Shown here: positions 43,268 through 56,489 of the stretch, piece after piece
Position numbering within the stretch: position 1 is the stretch's first letter
Layout of the letters: every line of letters begins with the position of its first letter
The notes under the pieces: generated by a model
Seen by the model: only the letters and a program-made list of their open reading frames with translations
Database searches by the model: none
What the model was told of the DNA's origin: nothing
Program-made: the position numbers and the translations under genes
Source: Charina bottae
Taxonomy: Eukaryota; Chordata; Lepidosauria; Squamata; Charinaidae
Length of the DNA stretch: 64,000 bases
Assembly (NCBI GenBank): GCA_023362775.1
Contig: JALMGJ010000002.1
Location: 29,355,414 to 29,419,413 of the forward strand
Direction of reading: 5' to 3'

Positions 43268-44282
43268 TGTCCTGTTCCGACTAAGACTGGACACAGAAGC
43301 GTTACTGAAACACAACTTTATTTACACAGTTACAAGAGCAGCCCAATTTATAATGTCCTCTTCTTCTTCTGCAGGCTGCACCACAACCAGTTCAGAGAAC
43401 GTTTCCGGCCTAACCGGGAGGACCAGAGAGGACGCAGGTGCTGTGGTGTCTGCTACAGCTGGTGGTGATCCGGATGAGACCGGCAAGGTGACCGCGGGCG
43501 TGGAGTTAGCTTGGCTGTCGGGGCTGGAAGTAGACCGGGGCTCGACAAAGGCAACCCACTGTTGACCGGCATCGGCTGGGCTTGGTTGCTGGTCTGGGCT
43601 AGTGGCCATCTGGGTAGGCCGGGACCCGATGGAAGCAGCCCACTGGTGATCGGCGTCGGCTGGGCTGGGCTGCTGGTCTGGGCTCGTGGCCATCTGGGTA
43701 GACCGGGGCCTGACAAAGGCAATCCACTGTTGGCTGGCGTCGGCTGGGCTCGGTTGCTGGTCTGAGCTAGTGGCCGTATGGGTAGACTGGGGTCCGACAA
43801 AGGCCACCCACTGGTGGCCAGCGTCGGCTGGGTCTGGGGCAGAGGGCAATGGAGCAGCGGAAGCTCGGGCGGTCGGGAGAGAAGCAGGCAAGGCGGCGGC
43901 GCTTACCCCGGTGCTGGTTTCTTCCACAGGAAGCAAGAAGAGCTCTGAAGAGCGTTCCGGGACTGGACTCTTGCAGGGCGGAGGCGCGACAACAGGCAGA
44001 GATTCGGGCACGAGGCTTGGCACGGCAGCAAGGTAAGATGGCGATCCGAGGCTTGGCGCAGCGGCGGGGCAGGGCGCGGAATTGGGATCCGGTGTGGCAG
44101 TAGGGTTGGGCTCGTAGGCGACGTCCGGGCCGGCGGCAAGGCAGGGCTCTGGATCGAGGTTTGTGGTGGTAGCTAGGAGAGGCTTGGGAGCAGCGGTAGC
44201 TCGGGCAGTCGGGAGAGAAGCAGGCAAGGCGGCGGCGCTTACCCCGGTGGTGGTTTCTTCCACACACTATCCCCCCCCCACA
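43268..44282 (-). repeat. LTR of minus-strand Gypsy, with internal 84-bp repeats
   Basis: On the minus strand it starts TGTGGGGGGGG after a polypurine tract (44283-44301) and ends ACAGGACA at 43268. Inside, an 84-bp unit repeats about 3.7 times (about 43520-43835), and a segment containing GCAAGGCGGCGGCGCTTACC is present twice (near 43889 and 44224). A Pro/Ala/Ser-rich open frame of 313 codons covers 43322-44263 on the minus strand; both duplications keep its frame. Confidence 0.75.
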
Positions 44283-44329
44283 GGACCTTCCTCCCCCTGG
44301 CTTTGTGGTCTGGGTTTACCCGGGTATTG

Positions 44330-47300
44330 TCAATGGAATTGTTGTATTCGTAGCGGGGCGTGGACGTCTACCGCATCCTCCCAGGAGTACTCATCTGGGC
44401 CATAACCCTTCCAGTCTATTAGATACTGGAGATGGCCGTGACGTGTGCGCGAGTCTAGGATGCGAGCGACCTCATATTCGGTCTCTCCTTGGATGATGAC
44501 AGGAGGGGGTGGTGTCTTCCTGGTTCTGAGTGGGCTGTCAGATGAAGCCGGGACCAGCAAGGATCTGTGGAACACGAGGTATATGCGCATGTGTCCCGGG
44601 AGGGCTAATCGGAAGGCAACTGGATTAACTACTGCTTCTACTGGGAATGGTCCCAGAAACCGGTGGTCCAGCTTCCGAGATGGTCGTGAAGAGGATAGAT
44701 GTCTTGTCAACAACCACACCATGTCACCAACCTCTAATGGGTGTCCCGTCTTCCGGTGGCGGTCTGCGAAGCACTTGTAGTCCTCTTTGGCCTTTTCTAA
44801 CTGGTCTCTAAGCACTTGGTGGCTGGCCTGTAGTTCTTGGGAGAACTGATTTGCGGCTGGCATGGCTGAGTCTGGCGCGGTGAGAGGAAACGATTGTGGG
44901 TGGAACCCATAATTTGCAGCGAAGGGTGCCATCTGGGTCGAAGAATGTTGTGTGTTGTTGTATGTGAACTCCGCCAAAGCTAGGAGGTCTGCCCAATTGT
45001 CCTGTTGGTAGTTCACGTAACAACGCAGGTACTGCTCCAGGATGGCGTTCACCCGTTCTGTCCCTCCATCTGATTGCGGAATGCGTGGATAAGTATCTCT
45101 GGATTCCCAGATTCTGGAGGAGTGCCTTCGAAAAATGGGCAGTGAACTGAGAGCTTCAGTCTGACACCACACTCCTCGCTATTCCATGCAATCTGAATAC
45201 ATTCTTTATGTAAAGGCACGCCGTCTCTTGGGCTGTGGGTACGCCCTTACAAGTGATGAAGTGGGCCATCTTGGTCATGGAATCCACCACCACCAAAATA
45301 GCAGTGGCACCCTGGGACTTGGGAAGGTCTGTGATGAAATCCATGGAAATAGCCTCCCATGGCTGTTCAGGTGTGGGCAAGGGCATTAGGAGACCAGCAG
45401 GCTTGCCCGTCTGATTTTTGCCCTGCGGCAGTCTGGGCAAGAAAACACATATTGTTTCACGTCGTCCCATATGCGCAGCCACCAAAACTCCCGGGAGACC
45501 AGGTTCAGTGTTTTGAAGAACCCAAAATGGCCGGCGGCCGGGTTGTCGTGGCAGAGTTGCAGGGCCAGTTGGCGGAGTTCTCCCGGGGGTACGTAGTAGC
45601 AACCTCGGAAGCATAGCATCTCCCGATTACATGTCCATTGATTGGTCTGGCCTATGGGAAGATGTGCCAGCTCTTGCCTCTTTTTCCTGGCCCAGGGGTC
45701 GGCTCCTTGTTGTTCCCGAATCCATTGGCTTTGATCACTCTGTACGGTGATAGCAGCGAACCTCTCTGGAAGGATGATGGGTTGAGGCGTTGCTGGAGGT
45801 TCTAGGCGATCGTATTCCAGTTTCCTCGAAAGTGCGTCTGCTCGTTGGTTCTGGGCTCTCGGAATGTAAGTTATCTTGAAGTCGAACCGGGAAAAGAACA
45901 AGGACCATCGTATTTGCCACTGGTTCAAGGTCCTGGCGGCTCTTAAATATTCTAAGTTCCAGTGGTCGGTCCTTACTTCCACGGGGTGTCATGCCCCTTC
46001 CAAATGGTGTCTCCTTCCGGTCTACCCAGATGGCTACTTCTTCCGGAGTAGGTTTGACAAGGATGTGGTTAGTTCTGCGAATTGAGGAATGAAGTTCCAA
46101 TAGTAATTAGCAAACCCGAGCAGTCGTTGAGCATCCTTGGCCCGACGTGGAGGCTGCCAAGTTTGCAACGCCTCCACCTTGCCTGGTTCCATGGCGATGC
46201 CGGTAGCGGAGATCCGGTGTCCCAGGAACTCCACGGTTTCGCAGGCAAATTGGCACTTCTCCAACTTGGCGTACAGGTGGTGCTCCCACAACCGTTGCAA
46301 TACAGTGCGGACCTGCTGATCGTGGTCACTCGGAGAAGATGAAAAGATCAGAATGTCATCGAGATAGATTATCAGGTACTGGTCCAGAAGGTCCTTGAAG
46401 ATGTCATTCATGAAATGCATGAAGACCGCCGGGGCGTTATATAGTCCAAATGGGACGACCGTGAACTCGTGGTGGCCGTAGCGAGTACGGAACGCAGTTT
46501 TCCACTCATCGCCCTGTCGGATACGGACCAGGTTGTACGCCCCCCTCAGGTCCAACTTTTTGAACAGGCGAGCATCGCGGAGTCATTCTAGGAGCTCTGG
46601 TATCAGCGGCAGGGGGTACCGTTTTTTTATAGCAATTTCGTTTAATTTCCGGTAGTCACAACACATCCTGAGCTCACCTGATTTCTTCTTGACAAACAAC
46701 ACGGGGGCAGCCATCGGAGAGGTAGAAGGACGGATGAATCCCTTCCTGAGGTTGGTGTCAATAAAATCCTTGAGGGCCGCCTGCTCCGGTTCTGATAGAG
46801 AGTATATCCGGCCTACTGGGAGCCTTGCGCCCGGGACCAGGTCAATAGGGCAGTCGTAAGGCCGATGTGGTGGAAGTTGGTCCACCTCCCTTTCATCAAA
46901 AACGTCCGCATAGTCCCGGAATCGCGCAGGGAGCTGGGATTTTGAGGTGACCGGTTGTAATGCGGCAAATGTTTAGCTGGCATGGGTGACGCAACTTGGG
47001 TGAGAGAACACGACCTTCCCCGTTGTCCAGGTGATTTGAGGCTCATGTGTCTGGAGCCACACCAAACCCAGCATGAGGGGGCAGTGAGGCGTAGTGACCA
47101 CATAAAACTCCAGCCACTCCCGATGGTTCCCTACACACATTAGCATGCGTTGGGTGGCAGTGGTCACCGGACCGGAATGGAGGGTGCGGCCATCGATTGT
47201 CTCAACCACCAGCGGAGGGTCCACCTCCCGTTGGGGAATCCCCCACTTTTCTGCAAACTCAATGTCCATGAAGTTAAAGGTAGCCCCCGAGTCTACCATG

Positions 47301-47524
47301 GCTTGGACTCTCAGTGTAGGATCCGTCGGCACCTGGAGGGTGACTGTGATGGAGAGGTGCTTGGGGAGTCCCGGAACGGGCAATGGTGACTGGCTGGATG
47401 CCAGCTCGGCCCAACCTAACTGCCCATTTAGGCTGGGCTGAGTCCGTTTCCCGACAAGGAGACAACTGGAGACTTGGCAGGGCAATTTGCTACGTGGTGA
47501 TCTGCTCCCCCGCAGTACAGGCAT
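44330..47524 (-). pseudogene. Minus-strand chromovirus Gypsy pol, broken
   Basis: Reading leftward: protease (47524-46973, DSGATFNFMD), RT N-terminus (46885-46583, [16 protein letters not shown]), RT core (46555-46034, [22 protein letters not shown]), RNase H tail plus integrase finger (45982-45386), integrase catalytic core (45614-45156, MDFITDLP), and integrase C-terminus with chromodomain (45172-44330, YEVARILDSRTR, LIDWKGY). Each piece is in a different frame or separated by stops. This is a second chromovirus family, clearly different from the one at 18500-24760. Confidence 0.85.
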
Positions 47525-47724
47525 AGACCCTCCAGGCGGTGGTGGTCCTTCTCAACAGGCATGAGGCGGGGTCTGGCACCCCCCATCTGTACCGGCTCCA
47601 CTATGGCTCGAGGACGCGGGATGAATGGTGGAAGCTGAGCGACCTGCTGGGATAGCTGCGCGTTTTCCATAGACGGCTGTGGATCCATGGCTGCTTGGTT
47701 GTCCAGGAAACCAGCAATTACCAC
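47428..47724 (-). pseudogene. Minus-strand Gypsy gag remnant with zinc knuckle
   Basis: The frame reads MDPQPSMENAQLSQQVAQL and then, within a few residues, PPFIPRPRAIVEP followed by CLYCGGADHHVANC. Thus only the N-terminus and the nucleocapsid end of gag are present and the capsid is deleted. No 5' LTR was recognised between here and the Copia sequence that resumes at about 47785. Confidence 0.65.
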
Positions 47725-47784
47725 GCAAGAGATAAATACCAGGACAATAACGCTTCCTTCCTTCCCAGTGTAAGTGTGGCCGGA

Positions 47785-48720
47785 GACAATCTGTCAGAGC
47801 AGGGTAATTGAATTTACTGAAAATCTGAAACAACAATTTGATGTCAAAGATCTGGGAGAGATTAGGAATTACCTAGGCGTAGGTATTCAGAAGGTTGATG
47901 GGGGTTATGTTCTAGAGCAGAGGAAGAAGATTGAAGCACTGCTAAGAGAGAACAATATGGAACATTGCAAGGAAGTTCCAACCCCGATGACAACAGATTT
48001 TGTTAAAACAGAGACTGGAGATGATGACCAAACTTCATGTGATCAGGAACACTATCATTCAATAATTGGAAGTTTATTGTATATAGCGCAATGGTCACGT
48101 CCTGATATTGGGAACGCAGTTAATGTACTGAGTAGATATGTAACAAAACCTACCCAGAAGCATTGGCAAGGTATTAAACGTGTGTTTAGGTATCTTAAGG
48201 GGACTATTGATAAATGTTTATTGATAAAACCTTGTAAGCCATTGGAATTAAAATGCTATGTAGATAGTGATTGGGGTAATGATGTACATGATAGAAAATC
48301 AATGACAGGATTGATAATAATGTTTGGTAACACTTTAGTTGGGTGGAGGTCTTGTAAACAAAGTTCAGTCACCATGTCAACGGCAGAGGCAGAGTATGCT
48401 GCATTATCTGTGTTCAGAATTAATTTGGTATAGGCAATTGTTAATGGATGTTAATATAACAATTGAGGATCCTATATGTGTATACGATGATAGTGAGGCA
48501 TGTATACAGATTGCAAAGTCTGATAAAGTCAGAGCAAGGAGCAAGCATGTTGATATTAAGTATCATAATGTGAGGAATGCTATCAAAGAGTCTCTGATAG
48601 ATTTGCAATATTGTCCATCTGAATGTAATGTAGCAGATGTGATGACAAAGCCTCTAAGCATAGATAGACATAGGATGTGTATATCTAAAATGTGTATGTC
48701 TTCTATTCTGTATATGTGAA
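47785..48720 (+). pseudogene. Copia RT C-terminus and RNase H
   Basis: The Copia frame resumes with IEFTENLKQQFDVKDLG and NYLGVGIQ and continues through SIIGSLLYIAQWSRPDI, CYVDSDWGNDVHDRKS and TMSTAEAEYAAL, the hallmark RNase H end of Ty1/Copia pol. A frame change at about 48410 leads to the last segment (RSKHVDIKYHNVRNAI) ending at 48719. The integrase core and most of RT are missing between 43267 and 47785. Confidence 0.85.
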
Positions 48721-48747
48721 TGTGATATCTATTGTAAATTGAAGGGG

Positions 48748-49099
48748 TGTTGGGGTTTGATATACCCAGGAATTTACTGTTAGATATGAATTATACAGAG
48801 AGGCTTGATTTCTAGGTGAGAGGTGAAATATTCTGCAGAGTCACCCAATTAGCAGCCATTGTTGTAGGGATGATGTGGCAAGGTATGACACATAACAACA
48901 GGTGCTAAGAGTTAAGTTGGGTGTGGTAGATAACGAGATTGACCTATAATGTGATTGGTCAGTTTATCTATAAAAGCAGAGATATTCTGTATACCCTATT
49001 TGATATAATCTCTTTGTGAGTGTCTATTTACTATACAGCCTAAGGATCACTGGTGTCTAGGAGAAGAAGCAGACCGCTCCATCCGCTCGCCCTTTAACA
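48748..49099 (+). repeat. Copia 3' LTR
   Basis: It starts TGTTGGGGTTTG right after the purine tract GAAGGGG and ends CCCTTTAACA. Related to the solo LTRs at 17908-18379 (minus strand) and 60508-60947. A TATA-like CTATAAAAGC is near 48969. Confidence 0.85.
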
Positions 49100-49195
49100 A
49101 ATATAGAGTAAGGGATTGATTATGGGAAATTGCTGTATATCCTTGATGTTTAAAGTTGGAAGTCACTTCTTTTTGCAATCTACAGTATCTAAAAA
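49100..49195 (+). repeat. 96-bp direct repeat, right copy
   Basis: It begins at the first base after the Copia LTR and matches 36450-36545 except one T/C difference. It then runs into an A-rich tail and single-copy sequence upstream of V2R copy B. Confidence 0.88.
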
Positions 49196-49727
49196 AAATA
49201 TCTTGTGTTTTTGAATTGTTGTCTTGATGGAACAAATAAACTCTGCAACTGGAACAATGCCCATGGGTCACACACATTTATTTCCTCAGCTCTGCATCTC
49301 CAGATGAAATCATAGAGAGAGTCCACTGTGATCCCTACTCCCTTGACAATTATCAAAATCATGATGATTTATTCTAGTTCCAACAAAGCCTATGGGATTC
49401 ACCCCCCATGCTTAAGTTCATCTTTGAAACCAAGATGAGGAATACTTTATTACTACTCATCAACAGAACTTGACAATATTTGGTAATTCTTCATATAAAG
49501 ACCCTGAAAATACCACAAGCTCTGCAGAAAGGATATGGCAGGATTCTCACAGGCAGTGACTATGCCAGTCTGAAATGTAACGTTGTTCCTTCCAGATCTG
49601 ATGCCAGACTGCATTTCATCTCCCTCAATTGTCAGTGCAGTTCTGCTCTTTGGTGGGAGAAATTTCCTGCTTCTTGGAGACCAGAGACAGTGGCGCCTTT
49701 CTCAGAGAACTCTAGCAGATCTCCATC
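49196..49727 (+). promoter_or_regulatory. 5' flank of V2R copy B
   Basis: The 530 bp before the first codon hold no other gene and presumably contain the promoter and 5' UTR. A CATATAAAG at about 49493 is a possible TATA box. No other site can be assigned from sequence alone. Confidence 0.35.
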
Positions 49728-49945
49728 ATGACATCTCAAATGCTGCTGCTGCTGCTTCTCTTGGTGTCCCATTTTCCTTGTGGGACATTGAAGACCAAAT
49801 GTCCATTGTATGTACAAAAAGAGGAAGAAATCATGTTTACTTACTACAAGCCTGGAGACTACCTGATCAGTGGAATGATATCTACAAGCAGTACTGTATT
49901 CCAACCGTATATTTTCTCTTTGCCCCCAACAAATAGATTTAGAAG
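49728..49945 (+). CDS. V2R copy B exon 1 (signal peptide)
   Basis: ATG 49728 opens [19 protein letters not shown], a good signal peptide, followed by [24 protein letters not shown] and TSSTVFQP, the normal V2R N-terminus. The donor is AGAAG|GTAATT. It leaves two bases (AG), completed by the first base of exon 2 to give Ser. Confidence 0.92.
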
Positions 49946-52900
49946 GTAATTACTGATGTGCACTTAACCAGGCTATTTGATTTTATCCTCTCCGCTGCCT
50001 TCTTTTTAATAAGGAGTTGTTCCTATTTCCTGGTACCTGAGCACTGTTGATCTGCTCATCCTTTTTTCTCCTATTTGGTTTAAGGAAAAGGCTTAAGGTT
50101 TGGTGTCGCCTTGTCTGTCTCTTGGATACCAGGGAGAGTCACCAAACATCCTTTTGGCAGATGGCAAAGAAGTTAGATTCTTTCCCACCGTATCTTCTCA
50201 TTCTCAATGCCTACTGCTATCTAACTGTATCTCTTACTAGAGCTTGAAGATCCTTTGCATTTTCTCATAATCAGCAGTGGAGATTATTGATGTATCTTCC
50301 TCCAATTTTAAAACAATGCTCATCTTCTTCCAATCCAACTTCCCTGAGTACAGTGTATAAATACAGCATTTAGTCTGAATAAATAAGGGGAGAGTATACA
50401 GGCTTGTTGCATTCCTTTGCCAATCTGAACCAGTCTCTTTCTCCATGTTCTACCCATACTGTGCCTTCCTGACCCGTATATCAGTTGCTCATGAGAACAA
50501 TGAGATGTTCTGGGATTGGAGAGATTAGAGTTATTTGAATCTCTTTATCAAATGACCAATAAGGAGGGGCATGTTGGAGTGTTTCAATCTACCTAAATCA
50601 CAGGGTATTATTCTGAAAGAGCTCTTTCTTTATCTTCCATCAAGAACAGCCAAAGAGAGAACTTTACAGAATGCCAAGCTGAAGCCTCATATAGCCAGGG
50701 GAATTTCTAGCTGTGTAAAATTGGGTGGAGGAATTACCGTATACTTTTGATTGCTGTTGACAGGGAGATTATTGTTATTAAGGGCCATCAAGGTGGTGTT
50801 GACTCTTAGCGACAGCACAGATTGACTTTCTCCAGGATGATGTGTCCTCCACTTGGCTTTTTAAGTCTCTCAATAGGGAGGTCCGGAACCCTATTAAAAA
50901 AAAAACTGGGGGCAATCCATTTGATAAGTTTGTGATTTTGAATATAGAACATTCAAAAGATTATCACGTGGTCCTATTTACACATACAGTATTTTGGCCT
51001 GTTGCTACAGTAGACTTAACTAGGTTAGTGAATTGTCTGGAATTTGCTCAATGCCCTGAATCACAAACTTACCAAATGGATTGTCCCCAGTGGTAATTCC
51101 AAAGAATATATCTACTTTTCAGAAGGGCATAGCTAATTTTCAAGAATAGATGTGATTCTGATTTCAAAGAATTTGTCTACTAAGATTTCGAAAGTTGAGA
51201 TTTTACCAAAGACTTTTTCTGATCATATCCCAGTTGCTTTGATTCTCAAGAAAAAATTTACTTCTTATAGATGGAAATTAAATGAAATGTAACTACAAAA
51301 AGAGTTGAGAGTGAGAGACTGTAAAAAGAAATTAACTGAGTTTTTTTTAATAACTTAAAGAAAGGCACTGATTTAAGGGTGGTTTGGGATACAAGCAAAG
51401 CTTTCATGAGAGGGTATTTTAATTAGCATAATGTTGAATTGAAAAATAAATCTCAAGAGAAGATGCAAACTGTTCTGGATGAAATAAAGAGGAAAAGAGG
51501 ATGAATTAAAGAAAACACCTGCAAAAGTTAAGTATCTCACATCAAATTAAGCTTTTACACCAAAAGTTATCAATATTGACAGTGAGAGAATTGGAGACTA
51601 AGATGAATTGTACTAAATAAAAGAACTTTGAATTTGCAAATAAGCCAGGGAAATGGTTAGCATATAAATGAAGAAAGGAGAAAGAGAAGAAGATGCTTTT
51701 GAAACTTAAGGAGGGTGATACTATATTAACAGACAGTGGGACTATTTTAAAAACCTTCCATCAACATTATACTAGTTTGTATCAAGGACAGGATATTTCC
51801 CTGGAAAAAATAGATGATTATTTAAAAAAAACAGAATTTGCCAAGTCTTTCAGAACACCAAAGACAGATTATGAATAGTCCTATAACAACAAGCTTTAAA
51901 AAAGGCTAAACCTGGGAAAGGACCAGGACCAGATGGATTACCAAGTTGTTACTAGAAATGTTTTGAGGATGAAAGTTTACAACCAGTTCAAAATATGATG
52001 AAATTTTACAGGCAGCTACAATGCCAGAGCCATGGAAAGAAGCTAAGATAGTGCAATTAACTAAGGAGGGGTAAGATCGTCTCTGAGAACTTGTGGAGTC
52101 CAAATTACTGAACAATTGAGAGAAGCTGACAAGATTGAAAATTATCCTAAGTATAAAGTGGATTCCCCAAAGAAGGAGATGAGAATTGGTGACTTGGACT
52201 CAAAAAGTGAAGGGAAGAAAACTGAGTTGTGGAGATTTAAAGAAGAAAGAGTTTTGGATTCAGAAAGAGGGATCTGAAAGGCTGTGATGTCATCATACCA
52301 AGACCAAAAAAGAATTTGGCTTCAAAGGCTGGAAGGTTTTTGAAGAATATTTGGACTTTTTAAGGCAGGCTGTAAAATTTGAGTTTGACAAGAAGAAAGC
52401 TCTGTGTATAATATTGAGATACTGTATGTAAAGCCTTGATTTACTTTGAAGTGGAAAATTGTTTGAATGTGTTATCGGGATGATCTTTTAAAGGTTTAGA
52501 TAAATGTTCTTGCCATTTGGATAACACTTATATTTTTGGTAGAAGGGTATTAATAAAGTTATTTTTAAAATATATAATTGTAATAAGATGTTGGCAGGTT
52601 ATTTTGTTTTATTTTAAATGCTTTGGTTTACCTTGATAATTGTTTAAACATGTTTATCAGGATGATTTTTTGAAGGGTTGAGATGGATGTTTTCATTTCT
52701 TGGATAATATTTGTTTAAATAAACAATAGTAATAAGATGTATTTTTTGTTAGTTTAGCTGGCAGATTGGAGTAAATTATAATGAAGAAGGATAATGTTTA
52801 TTAGTTTAATACACAGTTTCTCAACCAGGGTTCCATGGAACCCTAGGGTTCCATGAGAGGTCACTAGGGGTTCCCTGGGAGTTCATGAGTTATTTAAAAA

Positions 52901-55900
52901 AATATTTCAAATTCGGGCAACTTCACATTAAAGCAGTAACTTTCATTCTTTATTTCAAGTTTAAGAACACTGTTAATGCATATATACAGACCTACACATG
53001 AAACAAATACAATAATTTTGTAATTTCTGGCCTATACTTGAGCCTGAATGTACAGGGGTTCCCCAAGGCCCGAAAAATATTTCAAGGGTTCCTCCAGGGT
53101 CAAAAGGTTGAGAAAGGCTTGTTTAAAGGTGAAAAATTATGTTTGAAGAGTTTTCTCATGTTCTTTAACTGGGAAAATTTGTTTTAGAAGGGAATGCTAT
53201 ATTGAGAATTGTAATGTTTTATAGAAGTAAAGTTTACTATAATTTAAATTGGAGTAAGAGTTTGATATTGATTTATGTATATCTTTGCTGTAGAAAGTCG
53301 GAAGTCACTCTGTAGTAGTCTTGTTTGTACTTCCACACTTTTTAGTTTTTTCTCTTTTTTTGTAGGTTCTTTTGTTTCATTCTTTTTGGCTTTTAACTAT
53401 TGTATATTTTGAAAAAAAAAATTAAAGCTCTTTTTTTAAAAAAAGAAAACATTCCACAGAATTAAAAGTGTTGATTTCTACTATCCAGAGTATAACTATA
53501 AGATAAGAATTCACTTGATTTTATGAACTGATGATTCATAATCCAAACTGAAGATTAAGACCTATTAATACCTCTTATTTTGCAGTATAAAAAGTATGAG
53601 CTTCTCCCGTATCCTGCCCTTCCTCTTTGCCATTCATGAGATCAACCAGAATCCAAGGCTCTTACCCAACATCACCCTGGGCTACAACATCTATGAGAAC
53701 TTTTTCAATGCAAGAATGACATACGAGGCCATGATGGACTTTCTATCTACAGGGCAGGAGAATGTCCCAAACTACAATTGTGGAACACCAAAACATCTCT
53801 TGGCCATGCTTGAAGGAACTGATTCTGAGCTGTTTCATCACATTACAACCATGTTGGGCATCTACAAAATCCCACAGGTATGAATGGACATTGAAGTTAA
53901 TTCCATTTTGTAAATCTCCAGATAGTCTAGGAAGTGGAACCGGTAGATTTCACCAAATAAGATATGTCAGATGATTGAGCTTAAAGGTCATGTTAAATAG
54001 TATTGTTACCAATCAAAGAGATAGTATTGTTTCTATAATGAGATTCTCTTATGCTGCCCCCTCCGCAGGAAGGCTGGACCTATTCGATTGGTCCGCCCCC
54101 GGCGACTAATGGACCCAATAGGGTTCCAGAGGGAGCTGGGGGTTATACCTGAGGACCTGCTGCATGGTCCAGTGGAGGCTCTGGCTGATGCCTGGAATAG
54201 AGAGGCGGCCGGGGCCTTGGACAGGATCGCGCCTATGTGGCCTCTCTTGTCCAGTCGAACCCAACACTCCCCCTGGTTCACAGAGGAGCTGAGGGTTCTT
54301 AGGAGGATTAAGAGACACCTAGAGCGCCGATGGAGAAAGACAAAGACTGAATCCCACCGAAACAAGCTAGAGCCACGATTAAGGCCTACCTTGTGGCGGT
54401 AAGAGCAGGGAAATGTCAATATTTCTCTGCTCTTATTGCATCCACAGAATGCCGCCCGGCAGCCCTATTTAAGATTGCCCAACCCATTTTAGGGAAAAGG
54501 GAATCTGAAATCCATCTGCAGGGCCGTGCTGAGGAATTTTCTGAGCATCTGCAGGATAAAATCACTCGGATTCGCTCCAAGTTAGACTCCAAGTGTGAGA
54601 CAGAGTCTGAAGAGATACCCAGGGAATGTACTTACCTTGTTATCTGGGAACAGTTTGATCCTGTTGGTCCTGAGGAAGTGGACAGAGTCCTCCAGACTGT
54701 GAATGCCACCACCTGCCAGTTAGATCCATGCCCCTCCAGGCTGGTGAAAGCAGCTCGGGAGGGGACTTGTAGCTGGGTCCAGGCGATGGTAAATACATCC
54801 TTGAGAGAGGGGGTGTTCCTGGCAGATTTAAGGAAGCACTGGTGCACCCCCTCCTGAAGAAGCCATCGCTGGACCCTACTATACTGGATAATTTTCATCC
54901 AGTCTCCCACCTCCCCTTTTTGGGTAAGGTGGTTGAGAACGTGGTGGTGTTGCAGCTCCAGAGGATTCTGGATGAAACGGATTATCTGGACCCCTTTCAG
55001 TCAGGTTTCAGGCCAGGTTATCGGATGGAAACTGCATTGGTCATGCTTATGGATGATCTCTGGCAGGAGCGAGATGAAGGCAGTGCATCCATTCTCGCTC
55101 TTCTTGACCTCTCAGTGGCGTTCGATACCGTCGACCACGGTATACTTCTGGAACAGCTTAGGGAGTTGGGGGTGGGTGACGTGGTCTTGAATTGGTTCAC
55201 CTCCTTCCTCCGAGGCCAGTCCCAGTCGGTGTTAATTGGGAGCGAGAGATCCAGCCCGTGGGATCTTCTCTGCGGGGTCCCACAGGGCTCTGTACTCTCC
55301 CTGCTCCTTTTTAACATCTACATAAAACCGCTGGGGGAGACCATCCGACACCATGGGGTGAGGTATCATCAATATGCCGATGATACCTAGTTGTATATCT
55401 CCATCCCGGGTGAAGTAAGTGATGCAGTGACCACCCTGTCCAAGTGCCTGGGGACTGTAGGGGCCTGGATGGGGAAAAACAGGCTTCAACTGAACCCTAG
55501 TAAGACAGAGTGGCTGTGGATTAATGGCTCCTCAGCATCTGGGAAATTGTCATCTTTAATTCTGGATGGGGTTGCACTACCCCAGACATATCTGGTGCGT
55601 AACCTGGTGGTCCTCTTGGTCTCACGACTCCTGCTTGAAGATCACATGGCAGTCGTGGCCAGGAGGGCTTTTGCTCAACTTCGTGTTGTGCGCCAGTTGC
55701 GCCCCTTCCTGGAACGAGAGGCCCTTCGAACGGTCACTCATGCCTTGTTTATCTCCCATATAGACTACTGTAATGCGCTCTACATGGGGCCACCCTTGAA
55801 GAATATCCAGAAGCTACAACTGATCGAGAATGCAGCCACATGGAGAATTTTGGGTGTCCCAAGGAGGACACACGTAACACCTTTGCTGCGCGAGCTGCAC

Positions 55901-56457
55901 TGGGTCCCAGTTTAATTCTGGGTCGAATTCAAGGTGTTGGTTATCACCTTTAAATCCCTACATGGCATGGGACCAGGATACCTAAGGGACCATCTCATCC
56001 ATATTGTTTCATCCCGTCCCACCGGGGCATGCAGAGAGGGCATGTTATGGACCCCATCGGTTAAGGAGTTCCATTTAACAGGGTCTCAGAAGCGTGCTTT
56101 CTCTGCTGTTGCCCCTGCCCTTTGGAACAGTTTTCCCCCAGAGATCAGACAGTCCCCCTTGCTCCTGGACTTCCGAAAAAATCTCAAAACCTGGCTTTGT
56201 CAGTATGCTTGGGGCGAGAAGGAGAAAGTATATACCTGGAGATGGCTAGCACCTTAGATTAGCCCTGGAGTGCCCTTTTTACGAACTTAAGATTTGGTTA
56301 TTGGATTTTATTATATTCATTATATTTTAAACTGTTATTTACTGTGTATTTTAATCTATTTATAATTGTATGTCAATGATTTTAATTTTGTTGTAAACCG
56401 CCCAGAGTCCCCCTTGGAGGAGTTGGCCGGTGATTGATTGATTGATTGATTGATTGA

Positions 56458-56489
<32 letters not shown>

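Noticed and set aside
43353..44103. Plus-strand Gly/Trp-rich repeat frames
   Set aside because: Shadow of the 84-bp LTR minisatellite; the element is oriented on the minus strand.
53596..53883. ATG near the start of copy B exon 2 as a translation start
   Set aside because: Exon 1 at 49728 has a signal peptide and a matching splice phase, so this ATG is internal.
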